Positions 42,610 to 51,083 of a DNA stretch of 51,137 nt are shown here, piece by piece (position 1 is the first letter of the stretch; each line of letters begins with the position of its first letter). Under the pieces are notes generated by a model, which searched no databases, had not been told where the DNA came from, and saw only the letters and a list, made by a program, of their open reading frames with translations. The translations under genes and the position numbers were made by a program. Origin of the DNA: an uncultured Geobacter sp. (lineage in GTDB: Bacteria; Desulfobacterota; Desulfuromonadia; Geobacterales; DSM-12255); assembly GCA_937860145.1 (NCBI GenBank), contig CALMBF010000004.1, positions 1 through 51,137 of the forward strand. The letters are read 5' to 3'.

Positions 42610-45600
42610 TCACATATAATCATTAATATTTAAACCTGTTGGTTCGCCTGAACCTTTGCCACCTTTAATAAATTGATAAATTTCGCCTGCCTTATTTTTA
42701 TATAAATCGTATTTTGAAGCATTACTTCCGCCCTTTATTGCATGTATATCTTCATTGGCTGATTTAAGCATTTTTATTTCTCCTTTTGAGAGCAACCTCA
42801 TTTCGTTTGCAGTCTGCACAGTTTGGGCAGCGCATTTTGCGCCTTTAATTGCTTTAACTGAAGCAATCGGAAGAAAACTTTCTAAAGATCGCTGAAATAC
42901 TTCCGGATCAAGGCGAGAAACATTTTCAGATTGTAACTTTCTTAATAAGTCACTATAGGGAGAAAGTCCAAACGGATCGACAAAGCTTACTGGATTGTCG
43001 CCTACATAACGATACAGGTTCGTATCCCCACCGCCAAATCCAAGCGGGTCCTTGCTGATGAAATTCCCGTCGAGAGGATCGCGATATCTCTCCCGGTAAT
43101 GATACAGGCCGGTTTCAGCGTCCCATTCCCTGCCGGTGTAGGTGTAGCTGTTGCGAAACAACGTTGACGGTTTCAACATGCCGTGGGAATCGTAGTCGTA
43201 GCTCTGGACGACGGTCTTGTTGGCGTCGCTGATTTTAACGATGCTCCCCAAGTTGTCAGCGTGGAAGTAGTACCATACTCCGTCACGTTCCATGGCGAGG
43301 GGTTCGTCGATGCCGGGACCGTGGATGTAATTGGTGGTGCTGCTGGTGGTGCCGGTGGAACTGGACTTGGTGTAAATCTCCTGGATTATGTCTTCACGGT
43401 CGTAAATGTAGGTATAGGTCTCGGTGCTGGTTCTGCCACTGACCGTGTTGACGAAGTTCTTTTCGATTCTTCTTCCGAAGGGGTCGTATTTGAAGGTGAC
43501 GGTTCTCTTGTCCGTACCTTGCGAGGTTACTTTGCTCCGTTCCACCTTGACCAGCCGGTTATTAAAGTCAAAAGTGCGCACTTCAGATTTATCATTTGCC
43601 GTTGCAAGGGTTCTGGTCGCCTGGTTGCCGATGTTGTCATAGCCGAAGCGGAATTCACGACCCGTGTCGATCTGGTTGGCAGCAGTGGGAATATACCCGG
43701 TGTCCTGTTGCCCCGGTCCCTTGGTGCGGTTGCCCACATCATCGTATGTGAATTCCTCGTAACTACTGGTGCCAAAGGCATAGTGCAGCCGGTAGTAATC
43801 GTCATACATGTAGGTAACTGGTTTTACCCCGAGCCGTGCCAAGCAGTTGCCTGCAGCGTCGAACTGGTTGCATACGTATGTTGATTCCGACCCGCTGCCA
43901 TTCAAGTTCACCTGGCTGATACTGGTGGTCCGGTCCAGATCGTCGTACTGGTACCAGGTTTCCGTACCGTTGGGGTATATCAACCGAGACCGTCTGCCGT
44001 AGGTGTCATAACGGAAGCCAAACCCTCTGTCAGGATCGCCGGTGCCTCGTCCCTTGGCGGTGATGCCATAGAGTCGGTTGGCGCTGTCGGGGGTGTAGAC
44101 GACAACTCGCTGATTCGGAGAACCGGACAGCAGCGTTACCTGTTTGAGTTGACCGATGCCGCTGTACTGGTCATAGGTGATGACGTTTCCCTTAGAATCG
44201 GTAACGCTTTTCAGCCAGTTGTTATCGTAGTACGTGAACGTATAGCTGATATTATTATTGACGGCGGTTTGCATCCGTCCATTGGCGTCATAGATGTAGG
44301 TATCGAAACCGCCGCCGTAGTAGCTGACACTCTTGGTCCGGCCTTCCTTGTCGTAGCCGTAGGTAGCAAGCACAACTTCTGGGGTTGCCGAGGCGTCGAT
44401 CATCTCTTTCAACTTATTGTTTGGGTGGTAGGTATAGCGGATGATTTTCCCTAGTGGGTCTATCTCCCGCTCAAGATTGCCCTTATTGTCGAAAAGGTAG
44501 GTAGTGGTCTGTTGTTTGGCGTCTTTAACCGTACCCAGGCGGGTCGTGCCACTGTCCCGGCAGGTGGCGCAGCCGGTACCCACGTAGTCGAAGGTGGACT
44601 TGTTGGTCTCGGTCCGGGATACTTCCTTGAGGTTTCCTTCAAAGGTGTATTTGTAGCTGACAGTGCGACCGGCGCTATCGATGGAGGAAGCCAGCCGGTT
44701 GTTGTGGTCATAGGTGTAGTTGACCGTTTCGGCGACCATGGTATTTGATGAGGTGGTTTTGCTCTTGACGCTGTTCAGGGCGGTGTAGGTATAAACAACG
44801 GTTTTGACGCCGCCAGTTGCGCCGGTAGTTGTGGTTTTCTTGATGTTGCCGTTGTTGTCATACTCCTCAATCTTGTAGAGAATATTGTCCGGCCCCTTAA
44901 CGGACTGAAGCAGGCCGTTAGAGTAATAAGTGTATGCTGTTGTCTTCAGTGTAGCGTCATAAATAGAGTTGATGCTGCCGTCGCTGTTGTAGATATAATC
45001 CGTTTCGTACAGTTCGGGGTCGAGGTAGTTGTCAGCTTTCAGCGAGGTGTTCGGCCAGGGCATGTCCCGGTAGATGTATGTCGTTAAGGAAACAGAACCC
45101 CGGTAGTCCGTGATTTGGGTCACCCGGTCGTAGGAGTCGTAGAAATAGGTAATGTCATCGTATATCGGCACGGAATCGGCGTCCTGAACCGCTTCCGGGT
45201 CAATTGGGGGATTCATTTTCGTCAGGTCGGCGGGTACCGTTTCCCGCGTCAGGTTGCCGTAATCGTCATATTTGTAGAAAACGGTGTAGCGGTAGCCGTC
45301 GGAAGCCAGGTAGGTTTTTGATTTAATCAACCCGTCGGCGTAGTAGGTGTAGGACGTTTCCACGCCGCTGGGATCGTACCGCTTCTTGAGCGTCCGGTTG
45401 CTGCCGTCAATGAGGAAGGTCCAACTGCCGCTATCCTTCTCGGTTACCGTACCGGTATCTATGCCGCTTGCATTTACCGGATAGCTGTAGCTGCGGGTGT
45501 GGGCTGCTGGGTTCACCTGCCATTCCGGGTCCTTTACGGTTGATACCCGATTATTGCCGTCATAGCCGTATTCAAAAGTATGCCCTTCTGGGTCTTTCTT

Positions 45601-47406
45601 GGTCTTCAGAAGGCTATTTTCATAGGTGTACTCCCAGTATCCCCGTTCCGTGGTGACTGCTGGATCTGCAACAGGGTTTGTCACCCGCCAGAGACGGCCG
45701 TTGCCGTCATACTGGAAGTCGTACTGGTTAAGGTTGGGATCTTTCACCCAGCTGAGTTTGCCACCGCTGTACTCAAGAGTTGTGACCCTTCCCGCTGTGT
45801 CGGTGATACTGGTCAGGTTTCCGCTGGTATAGCCGTAACTGACCGTGTTCAGGAAACGGTCTTTGGTCTTCGTTATCTTTCCCAGATAGTCGAACTGTTC
45901 ACTCATGCCGTTGCGATACGTCACTGTATAGGTAGTGGCAGTGCCGCTGCCGCTTTTGACCAGAGAGGAGGAGTCCCCCAGTTGGGGCCGATAAGTGCCG
46001 TTACCGTTGGAGAGGTAACGACGTGCTCCGCCGTCACCGTCCTTTATTACTATCGAGCTGTCGGGATTGAAGGTCATCCGCACGTCGTAGTTATGCCGCC
46101 AGCCTATTCCGAGAACTCCCGAATCGGTGTCGAGGCTATTGTAGTAGAGGGAGATGGCCGTGGAGAGGGCTCTGCCTTTGGTGGTGAAGAGTTCCTGGCT
46201 GTGAGAGAGATTGCCGGTGAGAATATTAGTGTTGGAGCCGGAGGCAACTACCAGTGAATTGGTTTCGGCATCACAGGTGTCTGGCGCGTCCGAGGGGGGG
46301 AGTGGCTGGGCTGCGGCAGTGACATTCAGGGTTGCTGCATCACCGCAGCCAGGATATTGCACTGACAGGGTTACAGGATATGTTTTCTCACTGACGATTG
46401 CACCCAGACTGTTAAGACCGTTCCAGGTGGCATTGATGGTGTGTCCGGTACCGCTGAAAGTACGGTCAGCAACGGCTATGCTCCATGATATGGGGTTAGT
46501 CGTCCCTGTCGTATAGTCGCCCCCGAAAGTGACCTGTTCGCTTGCGTTGGGGTTAAAACGGGTTACCGACTGGGTAAAGCTTGTAATGTTTATGTCGCAG
46601 GTGTTTTCCACGGTAACGGAAAGGGTCCTGCTCGTCTGGCACTGTCCGGCGCTCTGTGCGGTCAAGGTCGCCGTATAGGTGCCGTTGGGAACGATATTTC
46701 CATTGATGTCTTTCCCGTCCCACGTTACTGATACTGTGCCGCCGCTGCCGTAGAAGGGCCGGCCTGCCACTGTCAGGGTCCAGGTAATGGGATTACTCGA
46801 ACCGTCGGAGATATTTCCACTGAAGTTGACCGTACCTCCGCCCACAGGAACGAAGGTGTCAACCGATTTTGTGAACGTATTGATGACGAGGTTGCAGAGG
46901 ATGTTATAACAGAGCGTGAGTGACCAACCGTTCAACACCGCTCCCTGATGGCAACTGGTGCAATCGTTGTAATCCGGTCCCCAGGCGTTCGGCGACTGGT
47001 ACAGGCTGTCGTGGTACATGGACATGCGCCATGTGCCGTTAACCGGTGAGTTGTTGAAGGCAAGGATATTGTTTGCCGTGTAGGAGTAGTTGGTGAGGAA
47101 TATTCCAGAGGAGTCGGTAAGAAAATTGAACCAATTAGTGCCGTTGTTCAGCCGGTTCAGGTTGAATACCAGAGTCGCACCGGGGTTTTTGGAATAGGTG
47201 GGGGTGACGCTGGCGCTGGCGACAACTGCGTTACTGGGATAGCCGGAAAAGGTGATATCCGAGTAAGCTGCTTGGCCAAGATAAAACATTGGGGAAGCAT
47301 AGTTGTTGGTGCCGGTTACGCAGACTGCACGAGCATCCAGGGGGAAAAACAGAAAAAGGCTGAGCCATGCTAACGCAGCTACCATGGGCTTAATAAAACA
47401 ATTCAT
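42610..47406 (-). CDS. RHS-repeat polymorphic toxin with N-terminal signal peptide
   Basis: This 1598-residue exported protein has a signal peptide (1-27), then a proprotein-convertase P-domain-like region holding CTSCH (149-153). Two FlgD-like Ig domains follow (about 172-390), then a DUF6531-type opening (GIGWRHNYDVRM) and a long RHS/YD-repeat shell. The RHS core ends in DPFGL (1477-1481). The last 117 residues are a toxin tip ending GEPTGLNINDYM, resembling polymorphic toxin type 33; that subtype is tentative. I start at the ATG at 47406, with AGGAG 9 bases before it; a longer frame would bury the signal peptide. The tip DNA is AT-richer than the shell. Confidence 0.88.
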   Translation of the reverse strand: MNCFIKPMVAALAWLSLFLFFPLDARAVCVTGTNNYASPMFYLGQAAYSDITFSGYPSNAVVASASVTPTYSKNPGATLVFNLNRLNNGTNWFNFLTDSSGIFLTNYSYTANNILAFNNSPVNGTWRMSMYHDSLYQSPNAWGPDYNDCTSCHQGAVLNGWSLTLCYNILCNLVINTFTKSVDTFVPVGGGTVNFSGNISDGSSNPITWTLTVAGRPFYGSGGTVSVTWDGKDINGNIVPNGTYTATLTAQSAGQCQTSRTLSVTVENTCDINITSFTQSVTRFNPNASEQVTFGGDYTTGTTNPISWSIAVADRTFSGTGHTINATWNGLNSLGAIVSEKTYPVTLSVQYPGCGDAATLNVTAAAQPLPPSDAPDTCDAETNSLVVASGSNTNILTGNLSHSQELFTTKGRALSTAISLYYNSLDTDSGVLGIGWRHNYDVRMTFNPDSSIVIKDGDGGARRYLSNGNGTYRPQLGDSSSLVKSGSGTATTYTVTYRNGMSEQFDYLGKITKTKDRFLNTVSYGYTSGNLTSITDTAGRVTTLEYSGGKLSWVKDPNLNQYDFQYDGNGRLWRVTNPVADPAVTTERGYWEYTYENSLLKTKKDPEGHTFEYGYDGNNRVSTVKDPEWQVNPAAHTRSYSYPVNASGIDTGTVTEKDSGSWTFLIDGSNRTLKKRYDPSGVETSYTYYADGLIKSKTYLASDGYRYTVFYKYDDYGNLTRETVPADLTKMNPPIDPEAVQDADSVPIYDDITYFYDSYDRVTQITDYRGSVSLTTYIYRDMPWPNTSLKADNYLDPELYETDYIYNSDGSINSIYDATLKTTAYTYYSNGLLQSVKGPDNILYKIEEYDNNGNIKKTTTTGATGGVKTVVYTYTALNSVKSKTTSSNTMVAETVNYTYDHNNRLASSIDSAGRTVSYKYTFEGNLKEVSRTETNKSTFDYVGTGCATCRDSGTTRLGTVKDAKQQTTTYLFDNKGNLEREIDPLGKIIRYTYHPNNKLKEMIDASATPEVVLATYGYDKEGRTKSVSYYGGGFDTYIYDANGRMQTAVNNNISYTFTYYDNNWLKSVTDSKGNVITYDQYSGIGQLKQVTLLSGSPNQRVVVYTPDSANRLYGITAKGRGTGDPDRGFGFRYDTYGRRSRLIYPNGTETWYQYDDLDRTTSISQVNLNGSGSESTYVCNQFDAAGNCLARLGVKPVTYMYDDYYRLHYAFGTSSYEEFTYDDVGNRTKGPGQQDTGYIPTAANQIDTGREFRFGYDNIGNQATRTLATANDKSEVRTFDFNNRLVKVERSKVTSQGTDKRTVTFKYDPFGRRIEKNFVNTVSGRTSTETYTYIYDREDIIQEIYTKSSSTGTTSSTTNYIHGPGIDEPLAMERDGVWYYFHADNLGSIVKISDANKTVVQSYDYDSHGMLKPSTLFRNSYTYTGREWDAETGLYHYRERYRDPLDGNFISKDPLGFGGGDTNLYRYVGDNPVSFVDPFGLSPYSDLLRKLQSENVSRLDPEVFQRSLESFLPIASVKAIKGAKCAAQTVQTANEMRLLSKGEIKMLKSANEDIHAIKGGSNASKYDLYKNKAGEIYQFIKGGKGSGEPTGLNINDYM

Positions 47407-47484
47407 TCGCGGCAACTCCTGGAGTACATCGAGATCACATTTAATAGCCAAAAGGGGCTCATTAGCGAATGTATCCTTACACAA

Positions 47485-47986
47485 GAATAATTATTATTCC
47501 ACAACAATTATAATGATTAATCGATAACCTCATCGAGGCTGCTTTTATGTAAAATTGGAGGGGGGGTGGGTTCACTATGTTTTAAAATGGAAGTCTGATA
47601 TCGGACGGAAGCTTCAACTATGGAGAGGCAATGGTGGCACGAGAGAAAGGCAACCACTCGCTACCACACGCTAGATTGGCGTGAAATGTAGAATTATTAG
47701 TGGAAAAGTGGACACGTGAATGTAATGGGAATTTGCACTCACTACCGACATAATGTCATAACGAATCAGTATGCTGGGGATTTGTATTGAGTAGTAAGAT
47801 TTGTCGCGACCACCCAGGGTTGGCCCTGTCGAACTTGTGGAAACTTATGTCGGAATTGGTTGGGATCAGTTACAGGCTAAAAGCCGTGTGCTTTACGGCC
47901 ATCTGCTTTTCGCCGGTCAGTTTGGCGAGGTTGTCAGTGAATGTGCCTGCAATACGGAATTCCATGGAAGAACCGAGAGTAATAGA
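47485..47986. other. Gene-free stretch upstream of the RHS gene
   Basis: About 500 bp with no supported gene. Two overlapping plus-strand frames near 47787-48146 lack ribosome sites and run antisense into the next gene. A 90-base part near 47815-47960 is GC-richer than its surroundings and may be a decayed mobile-element fragment. No terminal inverted repeats were found. Confidence 0.4.
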
Positions 47987-48820
47987 TTATTCATCCAAAA
48001 GGGGCTGTTGTGGATCAGCTCCCAAGCTAATGTGGTCCAATCTCCATTTTTTCAGGAACTGTGATTGGCTGTATGTCAGAGCATGTTGGGATATTACTTC
48101 AACATGTCGGAGCTCAATATATTGCCAGCCAGTCTGTGCATTATAAAGTTTTGCCTTGAATGCATTCTCTATTGCAGCCATCACATTATTTGCAGCGGTC
48201 TCCGCCATATTAAAATCTGGCTCAACAGTATGCAGTAGATAGATATCAAGCACATAAACGTCATCTGGGGTGGTACGGGCCACCTCTTGTCCTTCATCTA
48301 CATCGAAAAAAACAGCCGTTATCAAATCGCCATGTGGCTTAACTGCTTTGGCAATTTTAGCATTTAGCTTTGCATCTGATAGCCGACGTTCAAATTCATC
48401 AGGAAATGCAGACCTGCGATACCGTGAAGCAAGCCAAAGTTGAAAGACGGTGATATTAGACGGTAAAAGCCTTGTTCTGGACTCTGGCTCAAAATCTGCG
48501 AGTATATTTTTATCGATGCAGGTCTTATTTGTAGTGACAAATTCAGCCAGTAGCGGCTCATCACCTTCGAAACTTATATGGAGAGTTCGTGAAGATTTTG
48601 CGTGGGTATAGTTGCCGTCAATTTCCATTATTCTACGACCAATCACAACCTCCACTTGTGGTTCTCTGTCTGGGTGTTGTGTGAGGTCACAATCGTGAGT
48701 GGCAATAACAACTAATGTATCTGTCGGAAATTCAGTGTGCGCCAACCCTATTGCAGTTACAGCCTCTGCGGTCAAAAGATGTCCTTGTCGCCATGGCGTA
48801 TTTCTTGACCATCCCGGCAT
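47987..48820 (-). CDS. Unrecognised 277-residue protein, last gene of the TIGR04255/HTH operon
   Basis: I do not recognise the family. The N-terminal segment WRQGHLL and the motif VVIATHDCDLTQHP (around residues 37-50) with PQVEVVIGR look conserved and could be a metal or catalytic site (His-Asp-Cys-Asp). The rest is mixed alpha/beta and soluble, with no membrane segment. It starts 8 bp after the HTH gene with no clear ribosome site, so it probably depends on coupling. Its strict grouping with the next two genes suggests a joint function, perhaps defence. Confidence 0.7.
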   Translation of the reverse strand: MPGWSRNTPWRQGHLLTAEAVTAIGLAHTEFPTDTLVVIATHDCDLTQHPDREPQVEVVIGRRIMEIDGNYTHAKSSRTLHISFEGDEPLLAEFVTTNKTCIDKNILADFEPESRTRLLPSNITVFQLWLASRYRRSAFPDEFERRLSDAKLNAKIAKAVKPHGDLITAVFFDVDEGQEVARTTPDDVYVLDIYLLHTVEPDFNMAETAANNVMAAIENAFKAKLYNAQTGWQYIELRHVEVISQHALTYSQSQFLKKWRLDHISLGADPQQPLLDE

Positions 48821-48828
48821 GGCGACAG

Positions 48829-49473
48829 TTACACCACATCATTTGCTGCCATTATGTCGGAGTCGGCAGATGATTTTGATGTAGATCGGCCTGCAAATCT
48901 CGCGGAAAGTCGCTGTTTTTGTTCGGCCTCGCGTTTGAAAATTTGCGCGAGTAGCTGGGCAGCATCGGTTGCCGATCCCCCAGATTGTACAAACTCAAAG
49001 ATGTTTTTACCCTCGATAAGCTTACGCTTCAGCAGTATCCCACTAATTGGAATTCCTGCATCAGCGATTGTGTCAGCTGCAAGCGCAAGGTCTCGAAGCT
49101 TTGCAGTATGCTCTGGTGTAGGCTGTTCACCATTCAGCCAATTGTAGATTGTTTGGCGAGACACGTTAAAGGTTTTGCCAAGATCAGAAACTGCCAGTGA
49201 AAATATGGTTCTAATTCGCCCCAAATTCTCAGCTGAAGTCCTTAAGGGGGATGTTTCGACAGTGCAATCCTTAATCGGGTTTGAAATGGTCGAGTTGCCC
49301 GCCTGAAGTTTTCTCAATTGCCCCAAGTCGTCAGCAGAAGCACCAGTTCCTGACATTACAGCAAAGCTCAACAAACCAGCTGCAACTATTGATGCCACTC
49401 TGACTGAAGATGAGCCTGTCGATTCCTGTTGGTTTGCAAACCAGCTGCTGCTATTTGGATAGCCTGCATTCAT
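48829..49473 (-). CDS. Membrane-anchored helix-turn-helix protein
   Basis: The 214-residue protein has an N-terminal hydrophobic helix (residues 24-42, VRVASIVAAGLLSFAVM) and a linker. A helix-turn-helix domain follows (about 87-125), with the recognition helix in VSRQTIYNWLNGE, and then a helical C-terminus. AGGAG lies 8 bases before the ATG at 49473, so the hydrophobic start is genuinely translated. The HTH should face the cytoplasm if the helix is a membrane anchor. It likely reads the TTTACAC repeats upstream of the operon; that is inference. A cleaved signal peptide would be odd for a DNA-binding protein. Confidence 0.75.
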   Translation of the reverse strand: MNAGYPNSSSWFANQQESTGSSSVRVASIVAAGLLSFAVMSGTGASADDLGQLRKLQAGNSTISNPIKDCTVETSPLRTSAENLGRIRTIFSLAVSDLGKTFNVSRQTIYNWLNGEQPTPEHTAKLRDLALAADTIADAGIPISGILLKRKLIEGKNIFEFVQSGGSATDAAQLLAQIFKREAEQKQRLSARFAGRSTSKSSADSDIMAANDVV

Positions 49474-49486
49474 TGCTGATCTCCTA

Positions 49487-50281
49487 TTATTTCCAAGTTT
49501 CCAGTGCGAATGGGGTTATAGTTGCATTAAACGATTTTTCTATTTCGTCATGAAGTTCTATAAGCTTTGAACCGATTTGTTCTGATCGGAATGGTTCTCG
49601 CTTTTCAATGGAAGCATCAATGTCGATAATAGCATGAAGACCTGTCTGCTCTTCAAATTTGGGGTTGATTTTTGGGGCGAGCATCCCAACTTCTGGAGGT
49701 AACCCGACTCGGCCATTTTGAATGATAACCCTAGAAACTAATTGACCAACAGTGTTCAGTGTAACTGTTTCGCTGTATGCATGAACAAAATTGCCTTCCA
49801 GCTTATTGAAAAGCCCCCGGACTTCATTGTTCAGATAATCAGTAAGTGATTCTCCTGATTTAGGTAATACGGCATCAAAATATCGCAGTCCAATTCTTTC
49901 AACAAAGTCGAGATTTATTATGTCATGGACGATGGCTAAGCCATCAACCATTGCCTTAAAGAAGGTCTCTGATGTGTCGTATGCAGTTGTCTGTAGCGCA
50001 ATAGAGTTGTGCTCAAGAACAATTTCGGTTGTGCGTTCAATGTCACCAAATACACATCGAGCTCTAGGCACAAAGGAAGGATTTGGCGGCTGTCCGCCCT
50101 CTACTGGAGGTGCAAAAGGAAGGATTAGTTGCTGTATGTTTTCTCGCTTAAAATCAGGGAAATGATTTTTCCTCATCCTCTCTTGAATTGCAGGTAAGTA
50201 TCCTTCCATGTCGAGAATAGGGTTGAAGCGTACCTGAGCTACTGTGAAATAGACCGGTGCGTTCCTCATTTTTTTACCCAT
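49487..50281 (-). CDS. TIGR04255-like protein
   Basis: This 264-residue soluble protein fits the sporadically distributed TIGR04255 family. It has an early NAPVYFTVAQVRFNP, a central VERIGLRYFDAVLP, and a late segment on DIDAS followed by a helical FNATITPFALE end. The function is unknown in the literature I know. The frame is open to 50365, but the ATG at 50281 (MGKKMRNAP) has GGGGG 6 bases upstream. It is the first gene of a three-gene operon, 13 bp before the HTH gene, and lies just below a four-copy repeat operator. Confidence 0.75.
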   Translation of the reverse strand: MGKKMRNAPVYFTVAQVRFNPILDMEGYLPAIQERMRKNHFPDFKRENIQQLILPFAPPVEGGQPPNPSFVPRARCVFGDIERTTEIVLEHNSIALQTTAYDTSETFFKAMVDGLAIVHDIINLDFVERIGLRYFDAVLPKSGESLTDYLNNEVRGLFNKLEGNFVHAYSETVTLNTVGQLVSRVIIQNGRVGLPPEVGMLAPKINPKFEEQTGLHAIIDIDASIEKREPFRSEQIGSKLIELHDEIEKSFNATITPFALETWK

Positions 50282-50299
50282 GGCTGCCCCCTGCATTGG

Positions 50300-50337
50300 T
50301 TTACACTGTGATTTACACTTTACACTCAGGTTGACAC
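50300..50337. promoter_or_regulatory. Four-copy TTTACAC operator array upstream of the TIGR04255 operon
   Basis: TTTACAC occurs at 50300, 50312 and 50319, and the variant TTGACAC at 50331. The spacing is 12, 7 and 12, meaning two 19-bp units of the form TTTACAC-N5-TTTACAC. They overlap the candidate promoter, so they look like a repressor-binding array. Confidence 0.7.
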
Positions 50338-50345
50338 TATTGCAA
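50317..50345 (-). promoter_or_regulatory. Candidate promoter for the TIGR04255/HTH operon
   Basis: On the minus strand TTGCAA (50345-50340) and TAAAGT (50322-50317) are separated by 17 bases. The -10 is embedded in the TTTACAC repeat array. Confidence 0.5.
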
Positions 50346-50375
50346 GCATTGTATATAGAATTCATTTCAAGGGTT

Positions 50376-50397
50376 GAGAGGGAGATTTCTCCCCCTC
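50376..50397. terminator. Hairpin between the radical-SAM fragment and the TIGR04255 operon
   Basis: GAGAGGGAGA and TCTCCCCCTC form a 10-bp stem with one G-U pair, about 20 bases past the stop of the minus-strand fragment. There is no T-run, so it is a weak terminator candidate. Confidence 0.45.
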
Positions 50398-50418
50398 ATG
50401 TTGATCAGCTGACTAGAA

Positions 50419-51083
50419 TCAGAAATTCAGTTTGACCTTGGGCTTCTTTCGTGGAACTGGTTTGTCTTGCTCCTGCAACTCCTGTCCACTCTCATCCATA
50501 CCCGTAACAGGCGGTTCTTCCACAACTTTGTCGGAAGTTAGCGTGTCGTCACTTGCGATATCTGCTACTGATTCGTCGAGCAGTCGGCCTCTTTTAGCGC
50601 AAACTTCTTGGATTGAGTCCTTCCAGGCAATTTTAGGTAATCCGCCCAGTTGATTGACAAGTTCAATAATCTCGTCGTCAGTCTGTTGCTCAAGAATCAG
50701 CTTAGCATGACTGGCAATTGCTGGGTCTGGATCATCCTTCATCCCTCCAATCCGGTTCATTTTCCCGAACCAGATTTCCTTAGTTACATACGGTTCCAGC
50801 AGGTGGTAGAGCTTCACCGCCTCTTCCTTGCCACCCAACATCGGTTCAGCGCTGACGCTTGTTGCATAACCGTTCTCGAAGGCCAACTTCAGGCATTCAA
50901 ACCGTTCGCTGAAGGAAGGGGCTCCCGGCTCCCAATGCCCCATTACGGCTTCGTCGAGACCGCCTATCGTAAAACGAAAGAGCAATTGGTCTCGGAATGG
51001 TAACGCATCGGCACAGATTGCCTGGATAGATTCTCGGTGCGGTTTGCTGACAACCAAGACATTATTCCCTGTACTGAGTAAGT
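50419..51083 (-). pseudogene. 5'-truncated radical-SAM (photolyase-like) gene
   Basis: The open frame resembles the C-terminal two thirds of the SPL-type radical-SAM family. It has NVLVVSKPHRESI, a FRFTIGGLDEAVMGHWEPGAP segment, the SVSAEPML strand and a basic tail (PRKKPKVKLNF). The N-terminal part with the CxxxCxxC iron-sulfur motif is missing. The native reading begins around LLSTGNN, and the DNA before it matches an insertion-sequence end. The frame can still be read from a GTG inside that element, but the protein would lack its catalytic core. Confidence 0.7.

Noticed and set aside
45580-46257. Plus-strand frame of 225 residues within the RHS gene
   Set aside because: Antisense to RHS/YD repeats, no start signal and no recognisable domain.
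47787-48146. Plus-strand frames upstream of and into the 277-residue gene
   Set aside because: No ribosome site, cysteine- and arginine-rich random composition, and the second half is antisense to a better supported gene.
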